DNA of 58,080 bases from DASZMX01 sp035551475 (GCA_035551475.1 DASZMX010000089.1:1-58080); one strand, 5' to 3'. Positions 41,890 through 53,000 are shown, counted from the stretch's first letter. Made by a program: numbers and translations. The notes: a model not told the origin generated them from the letters alone.

Positions 41890-44800
41890 TTACAGGCTAT
41901 TCAGCCATTTCCAAACGCGCAAAGTTTCGAGTGTTCCCCAAGCCTGCGCATCGCAGCCGCGCGGTTGATGCGGCGCGTCGCCGTCCAGGATTTCGGGAAT
42001 TTGCCCCACGCAATTGTCGGACAAAAGCGCTTCCATGCTGCCGAGAGTGGCCTTCGCCGCCGCCACGGCCGCAGGTGCGAAATCCCATGCCTTCACCAGC
42101 GCCTCGCAGGCCGTGGGAAGCGTCCAGGTCCAGGCGGTCCCGTTGTGGTAGGCGGGCTTGCGCCGCGTGTCCTCGTCGCCTTCGTAGCGCCCCCAATAAG
42201 GCTCAAGCGGATTATTGAGCAAGCGCCCGTCCGGGGAATAAATGGCCAGCGGCGTCGCCACGGGCAACGGCGCGAGGGACCGCAATCCGCCGGGCACGAG
42301 CAAATAACGCCAGGCCGCTTCCACGCCGCGCCGCGCCTCGACGCCGGTGAAAAGACCCGACGCGATGGCCAGCAAATAATTGCTCCGCAAGGCGGAATCG
42401 ACTGTCGCCTCGGCCGCGCTTTGGCCGGCATGGGCCAGCAGGACATCCGCCAAATAGCCCTTGTCTTCGAGCCAGAAATATTTCCGCAGCGATTGCTCCG
42501 CGCGCTGCGCCAGCGCTTCCCAGGACTCTCCGCCCGCAACCGCGCCCAGTTTTTGCAGCAGGCGCAAGAGCCGAATCCAAAGGACTTGAATTTCCACCGG
42601 GTAGCCTTGGCGCGGCGTTCCCGCCGGATAATTCGTATCCATCCAGGTGAAATGCGATGGGCTCCAAATCAGCCCGGACGCGGCGTCCATGCGAATGCCG
42701 TTGGGCGTTCCCTGGATATAGCCGAGGGCGATGCTCCGCGCCACCCCCGCCACGGTGCGTCCGGCCGCATCCACCACGGTGTCAAATAAATCATTTCCCA
42801 CGCTCGCCGCCGTTTCCTCGCACAAAACGCCGTACCAAAGCGGCGCGTCGGATGTGTCGCGGTTGGACGCGTCCGCCCCGTGGATGATGTTCGGCATCGT
42901 GCCTGCCTGCTCAAAGCGCCCGAACGTCACCAATAATTCCGCTGCTGTGCTTCCCAGCCCCGCCGCCACCAGGCCGCGCGCGCTGATAAATGTGTCCCGG
43001 CCCCAATCCAGAAACCACGGGTAGCCGGCGATGATCGTTTCGCCCGCCCCGCGTCGCGCCACGAAATCTTGCGCCGCCACCGCGAGGCGCCGGCCAAAGC
43101 TGTCGTCCTCCGGGAACCCGGCCTGCTGCAGGACCCGCTCCACTTTCTGCCGCCGCTCCTCTGCTGCCCGACCCGCCGCCGGAAAACTGGGAGGCAACGC
43201 TTCCGCTGAAAGCATTAGCGAAACCGTTTCTCCTTTGCGCAGCGGCGCGCCGAACCAACCCGGGCTGTAAGCGTCGCCATGACCGGCCTGGGCGCGGCTT
43301 TGCTCGATGGGGTGGGGGATGCCTTGGGCCCACTCCGGCTCGGGTTGATACGACCCGGCGCTTAAGATCACGCGCAAGCGGCGGTCATCCGCCGGCGTGA
43401 ATTCAAATCCAATTTCCTTTTCGAGCGGCCGGCAGTGCCGCGCAAAATGGTCGTCCGCGCCGCTGTTGCGGTGGGTTTCCCAGTGAAAATTCCGGTCCTC
43501 GATGTCCGCCCGCAGAATCACCCGCACGTCGAATGGCGCCGGCAAATCCTGCGCCTTGGCCCCCGGCTGCCGCGCCAGCGTGAACACCGTGGTGTTCGAT
43601 CCCGCCATCATTTCCGCTGTCATATGAATGTCCACGGTGCGGCTGTCGCCCGCCTCCGCCACAAAATGCCACGCCGCCGGCGGCCCCGCCGTGAAGGACG
43701 CCAGGTTCTGCAAATTCAACGCCGTGATAAATCCGTCTGCGTTCACCCACGCCCTCACGCGCTTGACAAATACATGGCGGTCCACCGGAAATTCCGAATT
43801 TAAGTTCGCCGCCAGCGCGCCATCGTATTTGGATTCGATGCCGCCGAAATCCGCCCGCAACCGCGCCATGCCGCCGCGCCCATTCGTGAGCAACGCCAAG
43901 GCGTGGGCCGAGGGCTTTTCAATGACGCCCGGAGCCGCCGGGCGCGCCGCGAGGAAGCGCACCACGCCCTCGATTTTCTCCGTCGTCACGCCGTAACGTT
44001 CGATCAAAAGCTGGCCATCCCGGGCGCTGGCCAGGGAGCGCGGCGGAAAGCAGGCCACGTAACCGTCCGCCACTTCGATGGCTTCAACGTGCTCTTCCGG
44101 GCGGGAGAATTCCCGGGGCATGGGCGTGTGCTCATCCGGCCGTTCCTCAAGCGGCGGCGAGGGAACCGAGTCCAGAGCCAGCCGCGCGCGGAAGGGACGC
44201 GTGTCTTGCAGCAAGAGCCAATGGCCCGGGGCAACGAGCGTCACCCGGCGCCGGTCCAACAAAGTCCAGCACGCCACCTGCGGAAATTTTCCCTGCGCCG
44301 CGGTGAGGGCCGCCAATAAATCCGACCGCGCCTGCCGGCGGTCCAAATGCGCCGCGGCGCCGAGAAAACCCTTGGGATCGGCCGCCACCCGCCGCGCCAG
44401 CTCCTGCCAGTCGCACACGCCGATTTCCTCGGGCAGCAAGAGCTTGCTTAACGCGCCAATGCCCCAGGCCGCTTGCGCGCGCGCCCGTCGATAAGCGTCC
44501 CCCGCCAATCCTTTGGGCTCGCGTTGCGCCGCCAGGCAATAAGCCGCGCCCGGCGCCAGCTCGAACCTCACATCCGTCGCCGTCACGGTTTTGGCGGGCG
44601 CTTTTTGTCCCAGCAAATCGATTTGCGGCGCCCCGAGCGCCTGGTAGTCCGCCGCCTTCAGCGTCAGCGCGGCCTTCTGGTGAATATCCGTATTGACAAG
44701 AACCAGCGCCTGGTCGTCGCTCGCGCCCGCTTCCCGGCGCAGCGCCAGCGCCGCGGAGTCCGGCCCGCTGAGGCGCGTGACTTTGGCGCCGTCAAAGAAA

Positions 44801-46272
44801 CAGGGATGCTCCGCCAGCACGCGATTTAGCCGCGCCAGTTCCGGCACGATGTTTTCCTTGCTGCCCCACGCCAGGCCGCGGCTGGAATGCACGTTGAATT
44901 TTTCCGTGGCCAGCCACTCCACGCCGCAGGTGAAGCCGTAGCCGCCCGCCACGCTGCCCAGCGCCGAAAGCTGATTGCGCATGAGCGACCAGGCGCGCCC
45001 CGCCGCAGCCAGCCGGTTGTTGTCGTGCGTCTCGCTGTAATGCACATAAATTCCGAGACGCCCGCTTTGCCGGAAGCTGTAATCCAAATAGCGCGCGATG
45101 TCCGCGCCGCCGTAATTTTGAAACAGCTCGGAATACGCCCATTGCATCCCGCCTTCCGTCAATAATGTTTCGGTGGCTTCCGTCGGCCCGCCCAGCCCTT
45201 CCAGCAGGAAGACTGTTTCCGGAAATTCCTGCCGCACACGCGCCTCGATATATTGCCAGACCTGCGTCGGCACCTTGTAGCCGGCGTCGCAGCGGAACCC
45301 GTCCACGCCGCGCCGGCACCAGGTCAGGAAGGCGCGGGCCAGGTCCTCCCATAATTCCACGTGCTTGGGATTCAGCTCCACCAGATCGCCCCAGATCACG
45401 TCCCACGCTCCCGGGCTGGCAAACGTGCCGTCCGCATGCCGCAAAAACCATTCCGGATGCTCCTCCCACAGCCGCGAGCCCCAGCCGGTGTGATTGATCA
45501 CCATGTCCAGAAAAACGCGGCCGCCGCGGCGATGCATGGCGGAGGTCAATTCCTCAAACTGCTGCACGCCATTGGTGCGCTGGTCGAAATCAATGTACGC
45601 CGGGTCAATCGCCGTCAAATCCTGGCACGCATAAGGGCTGCCGAAACGACCCATCCGCGCAAAAGTGGTCGGCGCCGGGCCAATGGGCAACAGATGCAGG
45701 ATGCGGCATCCCAATGTGTCAACTATATGGGGAAGCTCCCGCAGTAAATCCCGCAATTTGCCCGAGGGCGGAATCACCACGTATTCCAGGTGGTCCAGCT
45801 TGTTGAGCTTTTTTTCCCAGGTCTCGTCCACCGTCACGCGCGCGGTTTTGTTGGGCCCAAACATCCGCGGGAAGGCGCAGTAAATCGTGTTGTTGGTCCG
45901 ATAGGAATTGGGATGCACGGACAGCCCGACATCTTCGCCGTGCGGCCAGATTTGCCGTTTTTGCGCGTCCACGTAATACGCCTTGGCGCGATAGAAGCCC
46001 ACGTCCGTCAGCGGAATCTCAATCGCCCACTCGCCGCCGGGTTGAAGCTCCAGCGCGACATCGCGCCAGAACGCGATCGACATGGGATTTTTGCCCGCGT
46101 GCGTGCGAATGACTTCGTGTCGGGTGCGGTCGGCTTTGCCGAGATTGGTGCGCAGGAGGGCGCGCGCGCCGGCGGGCAAGGGCTGAGGCAAACGCAGGCT
46201 AAAGCGAACACGATCACCGACGAACCGCAACAAGCGCTCGCCGGGCGCAGGGTTCATGAGGGGATTATCCAT
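41890..46272 (-). CDS. Two-domain glycogen debranching enzyme (GH13 + GH133)
   Basis: The protein has 1460 residues. After an N-terminal beta-sandwich (about 1-125) there is a GH13-like barrel (about 125-560) with nucleophile D329 (VDGFRCDAGY), acid/base E358 (FLLEGLGG) and H416-D417 (ETHDNNR). A middle linker/beta region follows. The C-terminal (alpha/alpha)6 GDE_C domain has 'YPWFLDWGRDTFIS' around residue 1080, 'NIIHGADASNRDTSDAPLW', and the tail 'GQIPEILDGDAPHQPRGC'. This is the order of the eukaryotic debranching enzyme: 4-alpha-glucanotransferase then amylo-alpha-1,6-glucosidase. Most bacteria use GlgX or a GH133-only protein. It should remove branch points during glycogen breakdown. 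No other glycogen gene is in the window. Confidence 0.9.
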   Translation of the reverse strand: MDNPLMNPAPGERLLRFVGDRVRFSLRLPQPLPAGARALLRTNLGKADRTRHEVIRTHAGKNPMSIAFWRDVALELQPGGEWAIEIPLTDVGFYRAKAYYVDAQKRQIWPHGEDVGLSVHPNSYRTNNTIYCAFPRMFGPNKTARVTVDETWEKKLNKLDHLEYVVIPPSGKLRDLLRELPHIVDTLGCRILHLLPIGPAPTTFARMGRFGSPYACQDLTAIDPAYIDFDQRTNGVQQFEELTSAMHRRGGRVFLDMVINHTGWGSRLWEEHPEWFLRHADGTFASPGAWDVIWGDLVELNPKHVELWEDLARAFLTWCRRGVDGFRCDAGYKVPTQVWQYIEARVRQEFPETVFLLEGLGGPTEATETLLTEGGMQWAYSELFQNYGGADIARYLDYSFRQSGRLGIYVHYSETHDNNRLAAAGRAWSLMRNQLSALGSVAGGYGFTCGVEWLATEKFNVHSSRGLAWGSKENIVPELARLNRVLAEHPCFFDGAKVTRLSGPDSAALALRREAGASDDQALVLVNTDIHQKAALTLKAADYQALGAPQIDLLGQKAPAKTVTATDVRFELAPGAAYCLAAQREPKGLAGDAYRRARAQAAWGIGALSKLLLPEEIGVCDWQELARRVAADPKGFLGAAAHLDRRQARSDLLAALTAAQGKFPQVACWTLLDRRRVTLVAPGHWLLLQDTRPFRARLALDSVPSPPLEERPDEHTPMPREFSRPEEHVEAIEVADGYVACFPPRSLASARDGQLLIERYGVTTEKIEGVVRFLAARPAAPGVIEKPSAHALALLTNGRGGMARLRADFGGIESKYDGALAANLNSEFPVDRHVFVKRVRAWVNADGFITALNLQNLASFTAGPPAAWHFVAEAGDSRTVDIHMTAEMMAGSNTTVFTLARQPGAKAQDLPAPFDVRVILRADIEDRNFHWETHRNSGADDHFARHCRPLEKEIGFEFTPADDRRLRVILSAGSYQPEPEWAQGIPHPIEQSRAQAGHGDAYSPGWFGAPLRKGETVSLMLSAEALPPSFPAAGRAAEERRQKVERVLQQAGFPEDDSFGRRLAVAAQDFVARRGAGETIIAGYPWFLDWGRDTFISARGLVAAGLGSTAAELLVTFGRFEQAGTMPNIIHGADASNRDTSDAPLWYGVLCEETAASVGNDLFDTVVDAAGRTVAGVARSIALGYIQGTPNGIRMDAASGLIWSPSHFTWMDTNYPAGTPRQGYPVEIQVLWIRLLRLLQKLGAVAGGESWEALAQRAEQSLRKYFWLEDKGYLADVLLAHAGQSAAEATVDSALRSNYLLAIASGLFTGVEARRGVEAAWRYLLVPGGLRSLAPLPVATPLAIYSPDGRLLNNPLEPYWGRYEGDEDTRRKPAYHNGTAWTWTLPTACEALVKAWDFAPAAVAAAKATLGSMEALLSDNCVGQIPEILDGDAPHQPRGCDAQAWGTLETLRVWKWLNSL

Positions 46273-46436
46273 GAAGAATTAAAACTGCCGCCGCCATTCA
46301 ACTCAACCGTCTCGGAACCCTGTGATACCGTTCGCCCCCGCAAATAACAAGAGGCATTTTTGGACGCTGATTTTTAGGCGCGCCCGGGGCCTTGCCGGCT
46401 CGCCCGGCGAACTTGACGTACGCGGCGCGCGTCGCC

Positions 46437-47468
46437 ATGCTTCAGCAAGGTTTCAAACTTCACGCATCCATGACGACATCATCGAACCTGACCACGTTGG
46501 AAGGCGCCCCGGCTCGTGCGGCGCTCCAGGTCCTGGCGCCGGTGGAAGATTATCGTTTTCCGGAAGGATGGATGGCGCCCGCCTCCGCGCCGTTTCGCGC
46601 CCGCCAATGTTGCGCGCGCCTGGAAGAGGGGCGGGTCTTGTTTTTGGATCGCATTCCCTTTGATTTCCCGCGGGAAGATCGTGAGTTTCTCCTGGCCCAG
46701 CGGCAGAGCGGCTCCAAGCTCCACAAGAATGTCTCCTACCGTCCGCGCGCCGATATCATTCGTGGCGCCGCCGGCCCGCGCGCGGATGTTGACCGCCTGC
46801 ACCAGATCATGCGCCGGTATTCAGCCGAAACCGTCCGGTTTCTCGGTGAACTGCTCGCGCCCTATGCGGCCCATTGGTCGCTGGATTACGCCAGCTATCG
46901 GCCGGAGGAAGAAAAAGGCCGCGACCTTCCGGTGCACAAACGTAATGACCTCTTGCACGTCGATGCTTTTCCCACCCGGCCCATGCATGGCCGCCGCATT
47001 CTGCGATGTTTCACGAACATCAATCCCCGCGCGGCTCGCGTCTGGCACACCACGGATGGCTTTGAAACGCTGGCGCACAAATATGCCGATGAAGCCGGCC
47101 TGCGGGATTTTGCCGCCAGGAGCCATACGCGCGCGCATCCGCTGTTGAGCGGAGTCAAGCGCATGTTGGGATTCAAAGCGCCCGATCATTCCGCCTACGA
47201 CAAATTCATGCTGCGCTTCCATGATTTCCTCAAGGAACGCGCCGATTTTCAGCAAAGCTGCCCCAAAACCCGGATCGAATTTCCGCCTTGCTCGACTTGG
47301 ATTTGTTTCACCGACAGCGTGCCGCACGCCGTCCTCTCCGGCCAGTTCGCCTTGGAACAAACCTTTATCATTCCGGTTCAAGCCCTCGTCACGCCGGAAC
47401 GCGCGCCGATCCGGATTCTCGAAAAAATTGCCGGCGCCCGACTCGCTCCCCACCATGAACAAATTTAA
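46437..47468 (+). CDS. kdoO: Kdo hydroxylase family protein (Fe(II)/2-oxoglutarate oxygenase)
   Basis: The product is 343 residues from ATG 46437; ATG 46470 and a TTG at 46392 are other starts. The core 'LLHVDAFPTRPMHGRRILR' followed by 'CFTNINP' is the signature of Kdo 3-hydroxylase (KdoO). 'HVD' supplies the HxD iron ligands, and 'TDSVPHAVLSGQFALEQTF' the distal His. These enzymes convert Kdo in the lipopolysaccharide inner core to Ko, so the organism probably makes Kdo-containing LPS. The downstream exported-protein gene starts 14 nt inside this one and is probably co-translated. Confidence 0.83.
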   Translation: MLQQGFKLHASMTTSSNLTTLEGAPARAALQVLAPVEDYRFPEGWMAPASAPFRARQCCARLEEGRVLFLDRIPFDFPREDREFLLAQRQSGSKLHKNVSYRPRADIIRGAAGPRADVDRLHQIMRRYSAETVRFLGELLAPYAAHWSLDYASYRPEEEKGRDLPVHKRNDLLHVDAFPTRPMHGRRILRCFTNINPRAARVWHTTDGFETLAHKYADEAGLRDFAARSHTRAHPLLSGVKRMLGFKAPDHSAYDKFMLRFHDFLKERADFQQSCPKTRIEFPPCSTWICFTDSVPHAVLSGQFALEQTFIIPVQALVTPERAPIRILEKIAGARLAPHHEQI

Positions 47469-48336
47469 TCGTATTGCTTCCCCCGCCGTGTTCGCGGCGC
47501 TGGCGCTTCTCGCCCTGGCCTTGCCCGCGTGCGCCCAGCGCGGGGTGACGGCGGCGCTTTCCCTTGATCAAACCGTGTTCCTGGCCGACGAGGATATGGA
47601 CCTCAAGGTGCAAATCATCAACCGCTCCGGCCGTTCCCTGGCGTTGGGCGGCACGCCCGATTGGATCACGTTTTCGGTGCAAGGCGCCGAGGATTATATT
47701 GCCCCGAAAATTGGCGAGCTGCCGGTCGTCAGCCCTTTCGTGCTTGGTTCCGGCATGGCGGCCACGCGCAAATTTAATCCCGCTCCCTACATCGAAATTC
47801 GCCGCCCGGGCCGTTACACCATTAATGCCACGATCAAGATTCCCCAATGGAAACAGGCTGTCGCCTGCAAACCCGTTTCCTTCACGATCGTCAACGGCAC
47901 ACCGCTGGCCGGCTTTTCCGGGCTGGAATTCGGCTTGCCGTCCGCTCCCGGCTCCACCAATGCCCCCGAAAGCCGCCAGTACCGACTGCTCAAAGTGGCC
48001 TATCAGGAACAGCTCAAACTTTATTTCCAGCTGACGGATAAAAACGGCAAGACCCTCCGTTGCTATCCCCTGGGCCACGTGCTTTCCTTTAGCGCGCCCG
48101 AAGCCCAGCTCGACCATTTCAACAACCTCCACATTCTTTGGCAGACGGGCGCCCGCGACTTCACCTATCTGGCCATCACAACCGACGGCGACCTGCTGAT
48201 GCGTCAAACCTACGTTTACACCGAAACGCGCCCGCGTCTCAAGCTCACCGAGAACAGCAACATCGCGGTGGAAGGCGGCGTCCGCAAATACACCGCCCAG
48301 GATCTGCCCATCGCCGCCGAATCCGCCCGCCAATAA
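47455..48336 (+). CDS. Exported hypothetical protein coupled to Kdo hydroxylase
   Basis: From ATG 47455 the product is 293 residues with a signal peptide (AALALLALALPACA|QRG). The first part of the mature protein (about 25-145) is a beta-sandwich-like region ('VFLADEDMDLKVQIINRSGR', 'IEIRRPGRYTINATIKI'), like domains seen in protease inhibitors and macroglobulin-type modules. The second half ('DHFNNLHILWQTGARDFTYL') looks like further beta-structure. I do not recognise the family. The 14-nt overlap with the Kdo hydroxylase gene implies joint expression, though no shared function is known. Confidence 0.8.
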   Translation: MNKFNRIASPAVFAALALLALALPACAQRGVTAALSLDQTVFLADEDMDLKVQIINRSGRSLALGGTPDWITFSVQGAEDYIAPKIGELPVVSPFVLGSGMAATRKFNPAPYIEIRRPGRYTINATIKIPQWKQAVACKPVSFTIVNGTPLAGFSGLEFGLPSAPGSTNAPESRQYRLLKVAYQEQLKLYFQLTDKNGKTLRCYPLGHVLSFSAPEAQLDHFNNLHILWQTGARDFTYLAITTDGDLLMRQTYVYTETRPRLKLTENSNIAVEGGVRKYTAQDLPIAAESARQ

Positions 48337-48414
48337 CCTGCACTTAATGTGCGGTTGGAGCGGCGGGTGGTCGTTCACCTCTGAACATTTGCGACCTGCT
48401 GGGCGCTCTGATCG

Positions 48415-49995
48415 TCAAGTCATCATCCCGTGGAGAACGGGCCTGGGATCGGGATGGGACTGCATTTGGGGAATGCTGCCAAGGCGGGTGAGAGTGACTT
48501 TGTCGCCGTCGAATTGAAGGGTGACGGTGTCGTGGTGCGGGGTTTCGTAATAACGGCAAAGCAGGGTGAGAGTCTGGGGATTTTTCCACGCGGCGCTGGC
48601 GGCCACTTTGACGGGGCGCAGATCGCCCACGGTGAGCTTTTGCGGAATGCCAGGAAGGTTGGACTCGCTTTCAACCCATTTGCCGATGCCGCAGGAAATC
48701 GGATATGCGGAGGAGGCATCGCGCAGTGTGATGGTGCATGATTGCGGGCCGGCGGCAAAAGCCAGTGATTCAAAGCCGCTGTCATTGGGTTCGAGTTTGA
48801 AGGTTTTGCCCGAAAGCGTTTGGACAAGAGGCGAATCGATTTCGCCGGCGGCCAGGGGAAGGGCCAGCGCGGCGAGCGCTTCCTGGAGTTGGATGTGCGC
48901 CGCGGCGTCGGGCGCCAGCGGAGCGTCCTTGATCGCGGGATAAAGATGCTCCCAAATGAGCGCCATTTCGCCGGGCATGTCGGCGGTTTCGCTGGTGATG
49001 GCAATGACGGTGTCCTTTTCCGGCAGAACGATGGCGTATTGGCCAAAGGCGCCGTCGCCGCGGAAGCCGTGATGGGTGCAGCGCCAGAACTGATAGCAAT
49101 AGCCCTGATGCCATTCGCTGATGAGCTTGAGCTTTTCGAGGTCGCCCCCGGGCGGCGCGGGTTGTTGGATTTTCGCTGTGGTCGCTTGATGGACCCAGGC
49201 GGCGGGAATGAGCTGGCGATCGTTCCAGAGGCCGTTTTGCAAATAAAGCTGGGCGAACTTGGCGATGGTTTCGGTCTGGATGGCCAGGCCCCAGCCGCCG
49301 GTATTGATGCCGAGCGGGCAGGTTTCCCAAGTCACGCTGGCGACGTTGAGCGGTTCGAAAAGGCGCGGGCGCAAATAATCAACCACCTTTTGGCCGGTGA
49401 GTTTTTGCACGATGGCGCTGAGCATGTAGGTGGCGCCGCTGTTGTAAAGAAAGACGCTTCCGGGCGGGTGCGCGATGGGCAGCGAGAGAAATGTTTTCAC
49501 CCAATCCTGCTCTTTGCAGATGATCGGAATGGAATCCTGGGCCTGCCCGACCGACATGCTGAGCAAATGTTTGACACGCAGGGCGGCCAAATTCTCGCTG
49601 ACGGCAGAAGGCGCCTTGTCCGGGAAAAATTTAATGACAGGATCCTCAACCGCCAGGCGGCCCTCGGTGACCGCCAGGCCAATCGCGGTGGACGTGAAAC
49701 TTTTGCTGAGCGAATAAAGCATGTGCGGGGCAGTCGCGCGATATGGCGTCCACCAGCCCTCGGCAATCACCTGGCCGTGACGCGCCATGATGAAGCTGTG
49801 AAATTCGTGCCTGGATTTTCCAATGGCTTCCAGAAACGCCAGGATGCCGGCGGACGCGACGCCTTGCGCCTCGGGCGAACTGCGCGGGAGCTTGGCGCCC
49901 ACCGTGGCCGCGGAAAGGCGGAGCGTCGGAACAAGAGAGAGGCCGGCGGCGGTAAAGCCGAGCCGTTTGAGGAACGCCCTGCGATGGATTGTCAT
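48415..49995 (-). CDS. Tat-exported serine hydrolase (class C beta-lactamase/esterase fold)
   Basis: The 526-residue product has a twin-arginine signal (HRRAFLKRLGFTAAGLSL, cleavage near LSAA) and a beta-lactamase-like domain (about 40-360). The nucleophile S95 and K98 form the SxxK motif (YSLSKSF). A tyrosine in 'FLYNSGATYML' is the likely general base, and 'RGDGAFGQY' the third motif. About 150 residues of beta-rich tail follow. Members of this family are peptidases, esterases or carboxypeptidases more often than antibiotic-resistance enzymes. It is exported folded to the periplasm. It stands alone, 45 nt upstream of no same-strand partner except the GloVer gene behind it. Confidence 0.87.
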   Translation of the reverse strand: MTIHRRAFLKRLGFTAAGLSLVPTLRLSAATVGAKLPRSSPEAQGVASAGILAFLEAIGKSRHEFHSFIMARHGQVIAEGWWTPYRATAPHMLYSLSKSFTSTAIGLAVTEGRLAVEDPVIKFFPDKAPSAVSENLAALRVKHLLSMSVGQAQDSIPIICKEQDWVKTFLSLPIAHPPGSVFLYNSGATYMLSAIVQKLTGQKVVDYLRPRLFEPLNVASVTWETCPLGINTGGWGLAIQTETIAKFAQLYLQNGLWNDRQLIPAAWVHQATTAKIQQPAPPGGDLEKLKLISEWHQGYCYQFWRCTHHGFRGDGAFGQYAIVLPEKDTVIAITSETADMPGEMALIWEHLYPAIKDAPLAPDAAAHIQLQEALAALALPLAAGEIDSPLVQTLSGKTFKLEPNDSGFESLAFAAGPQSCTITLRDASSAYPISCGIGKWVESESNLPGIPQKLTVGDLRPVKVAASAAWKNPQTLTLLCRYYETPHHDTVTLQFDGDKVTLTRLGSIPQMQSHPDPRPVLHGMMT

Positions 49996-50040
49996 GGAAT
50001 TTGTTTAGCAGCCGCTCGCGCGGATGGCACGGATAATTTG

Positions 50041-53000
50041 TCAGGGCATCGTCCACGCGCCGCCGCCGGCCGGCGCGAGGAAAAAGCCGCCGCCGATTTG
50101 TTGCGATTGCAGGAAGACGCCGAAACTGTTCGTGGCATGAGGCCCGAATTTGAAAGTCACCAGACCTGATTTCAGCGCCATGCTGCCCGTGAACGAGCCG
50201 CCGGAGAGATTCGTCAACACACCAGAGGGGCCAGCTTGGAGAGTGAAATTCTGGCCGCCTGCGATCTGGAGATTAAGCGGATTCGGCGCGAAAAGCGCGG
50301 GCGCCTCGTTCTTCCAGGCGGATCCCTGCAGGGCGGGAGAATTCGTAAAGCCCGCGGCATACGCGCCGGATTTTGCCGGCTTTTTGATCCACGCCATCGG
50401 TTGGGCATTGGTCAGCAGGACGCCGCCGTCCGAGTCCAGCCAGCCGATAAAAACGCCGGTTTTGTTGTAGAGGCTGGCGTAAAGCGGCAGGAAAAAGCCC
50501 TCGGACAAAGGTGTTGTTTGATTGACACTTGTGCCGTCGGCCAGTTGGCCGGTGATGGTAAAGAGCCCGGCATGGTTGGTGATGAGAAGATAACCATTGC
50601 CCGATGGGGTTTGATCAGGCGACGGCAGGAGCAAGGCCGTGAATTCGCTGGGAAAATTCGGCGCGGTCGCCGTGGCGAGGAACGCATCCAGCGCGGCCGT
50701 CCACGAGGCGCCGGGCATGGACACCGTGGCGGCCAGGCGGCGCGGGGATTCGTTGTAGCCGAGTTGCAGATGATTGACGATGAGCTTGGACGCGCCAAAT
50801 TTGCCCACGACATTGTTGACTTCGGCGCCACTCGCGGGGAAGGAGCCTGCAATCGGATAACTATTGCCCTGAAAAATGAGTTTACCGCTGAACACGCCGC
50901 TGTCGCTCACTTTAAAACTGCTGAGCTGACCGGACGATTCCGCGCGAATGGGATTCTCCCGGAAAAGCCCGTTGTAGGTCCCCGCCATGCCGCGGAAAAG
51001 ATTGGAGGTAAAATTCGCAGTGATTGTCGCGCCGTTCTCCATGAAGAAACGGAGGGTCGTATTCGTGGACGGGCCGGCCGGCTGAAACGTTCCCGTCCAA
51101 TTGACGAACCACGAATTGGAATCGGGCTTGGCGGTGATGGTGTAGGCCTGCCCAATATTCAACAATTGATGATTCGTGGGGCCCAGCAGGGCGCCGCCTG
51201 CGGGCGAACCCGTTTGGGTAATATCAATTGGCGCCGTGACCGGGACAAAGATCGCGCGCGTGACGGAGGCTGAAATATTGCCCGAATAATCGGTTGCCAG
51301 CACGGTGACAACATTCGTCCCGGGCGCCAGGACGCCGGGCGAGATCGTCCAGGTGCGAGAGGTGGAACCAGCGCCCAAAGCGGCCAGCCCAGTTGCGGCG
51401 GCAGAAAGGGCACTGTTGCGCACCGTTAGGCGCTGGGTGGCGGGCAGAGGCGGCAGGGGAGGCCCACCGCGTCCGCCGACGTCCGCGACGACTAATGTTG
51501 CCAAGCCCGAATAATTCGAAATGGAAAAGTTCACGGCCATCACGCCGGCGTTGTCCGTGGCCAGCCCCGCCATGCCGGCCGTCGTGGCCGTGGAAAATGT
51601 GACCGTCGGTTTAATGGTGTCGGGTTTGATGGTGAGGACGGAAACCGCGCTTGTGATCGAGCCGTTCAATCCTGAGATGACCAGCGCGTAGCTTCCCGCG
51701 TCGTTCGCAGTGAGCGGCCCCAAAGTGAGGGTTTTGTTGGCGCTGCCAGAAAGGGTCGGTCCGTCCGCCAGCGGTTGGCCGTTTTTCGTCCATTGATACG
51801 TCACGCCGCCTACGTTGACGCCGATGGAAACCGTGGCCCCCGCCAATGCGGAAATTTTGGCGGGAGGTTGCGTGACTATGCGCGGGGCTGCGAAGGTCAC
51901 GTGATAAATGGTCAAGCCGTGGTCCGATTTGCGTTGGTCAGTAAAATAAACAGAGCCGTCAGGCGCCGCCGTAAGCGGCGCATTCAAGAGGTAATTCCCG
52001 TCGTATTGGTTGGGCCAAGCCAGCGGCATGACTTTCCCGTCGGCGCCAAGGCGAATCAGGGCGCCATTTTTATTGGGACCTCCGCTCGACGTTACTTCAT
52101 AGAGGGTCGAAGGCGCCGCGAGCGCCGGGGCGAACGCGGGCAGGGAACCATTCTGATTGTCGCTGAAAGAATAGAGCGTCGTGAGGTTTCCGGCGGTGGT
52201 AACTTTGAAGAGCGTGCCCTGGCCCACCACGAGAAAGTTGTAATTGTAATTATCGTAAAACTGCCCCTGCGTCGCGCCGTACAGAAAACCGTCGGAGCCC
52301 AACGCCAGCCCTGTGGGGCCGCCGCCATCGGAGCCGCCAGTGAAGGAATAGACGGTTTGGAAGGCCCCGGCGGAGGTTATTCGGTAAACTGTGCCGTAAC
52401 CATAGGCGCCGCCGGTTTGGGTCGTGCCATAAAAAACGCCCGGCGCCGTCTCCACCAAGCCGCCATTGGGATTGGCGCCGTCCACTCCATTGAAGCTGTG
52501 GAGAACTTGCATCGACTGCGTAATCCGCGACACTTGGAAAATTGCGCCGGCGCCGAGACTGCCGAATTCGAGAATGCCGTAAAAGAGCCCGTCAGTTCCG
52601 ATCGTCGGGGCGCCGAGCGGATAACCGTCAGAAAAAGAATATACGGATTGGAACGTGCTGCCGCCGACGATTTCAAAAAGAGCGCCAGCGCCAAATTCTC
52701 CGCCGGAAACCGTCGTGCCGTAGAGCCGACCATCAGGACCGGGATCTTGAATGAGCGGGTTTGGGTAGGCTCCATCATTGGGGGTATCAGGGTAAAACGG
52801 GCCAAAGGCATGCACCGGAGTAAGCTTACCGCCAAGGCTGATTTTTTCGATGTCGCCGGTGCCGTTAAGCCCACCAGGCTGCACCACATACACGCTCCCA
52901 TCACGCGTGGCTAAGAGGCTAAGCGCGTCGGCGTCGGGAAACGAATGCACGGGTGTAATCGTGACGCCCGGCGTTTGGAGTTCGGCGCGGATTTTGAACT

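Noticed and set aside
48337..48380. Hairpin GCAC-TTAAT-GTGC after the exported protein gene
   Set aside because: The stem is only 4 bp with no T-tract; not credible as a terminator.
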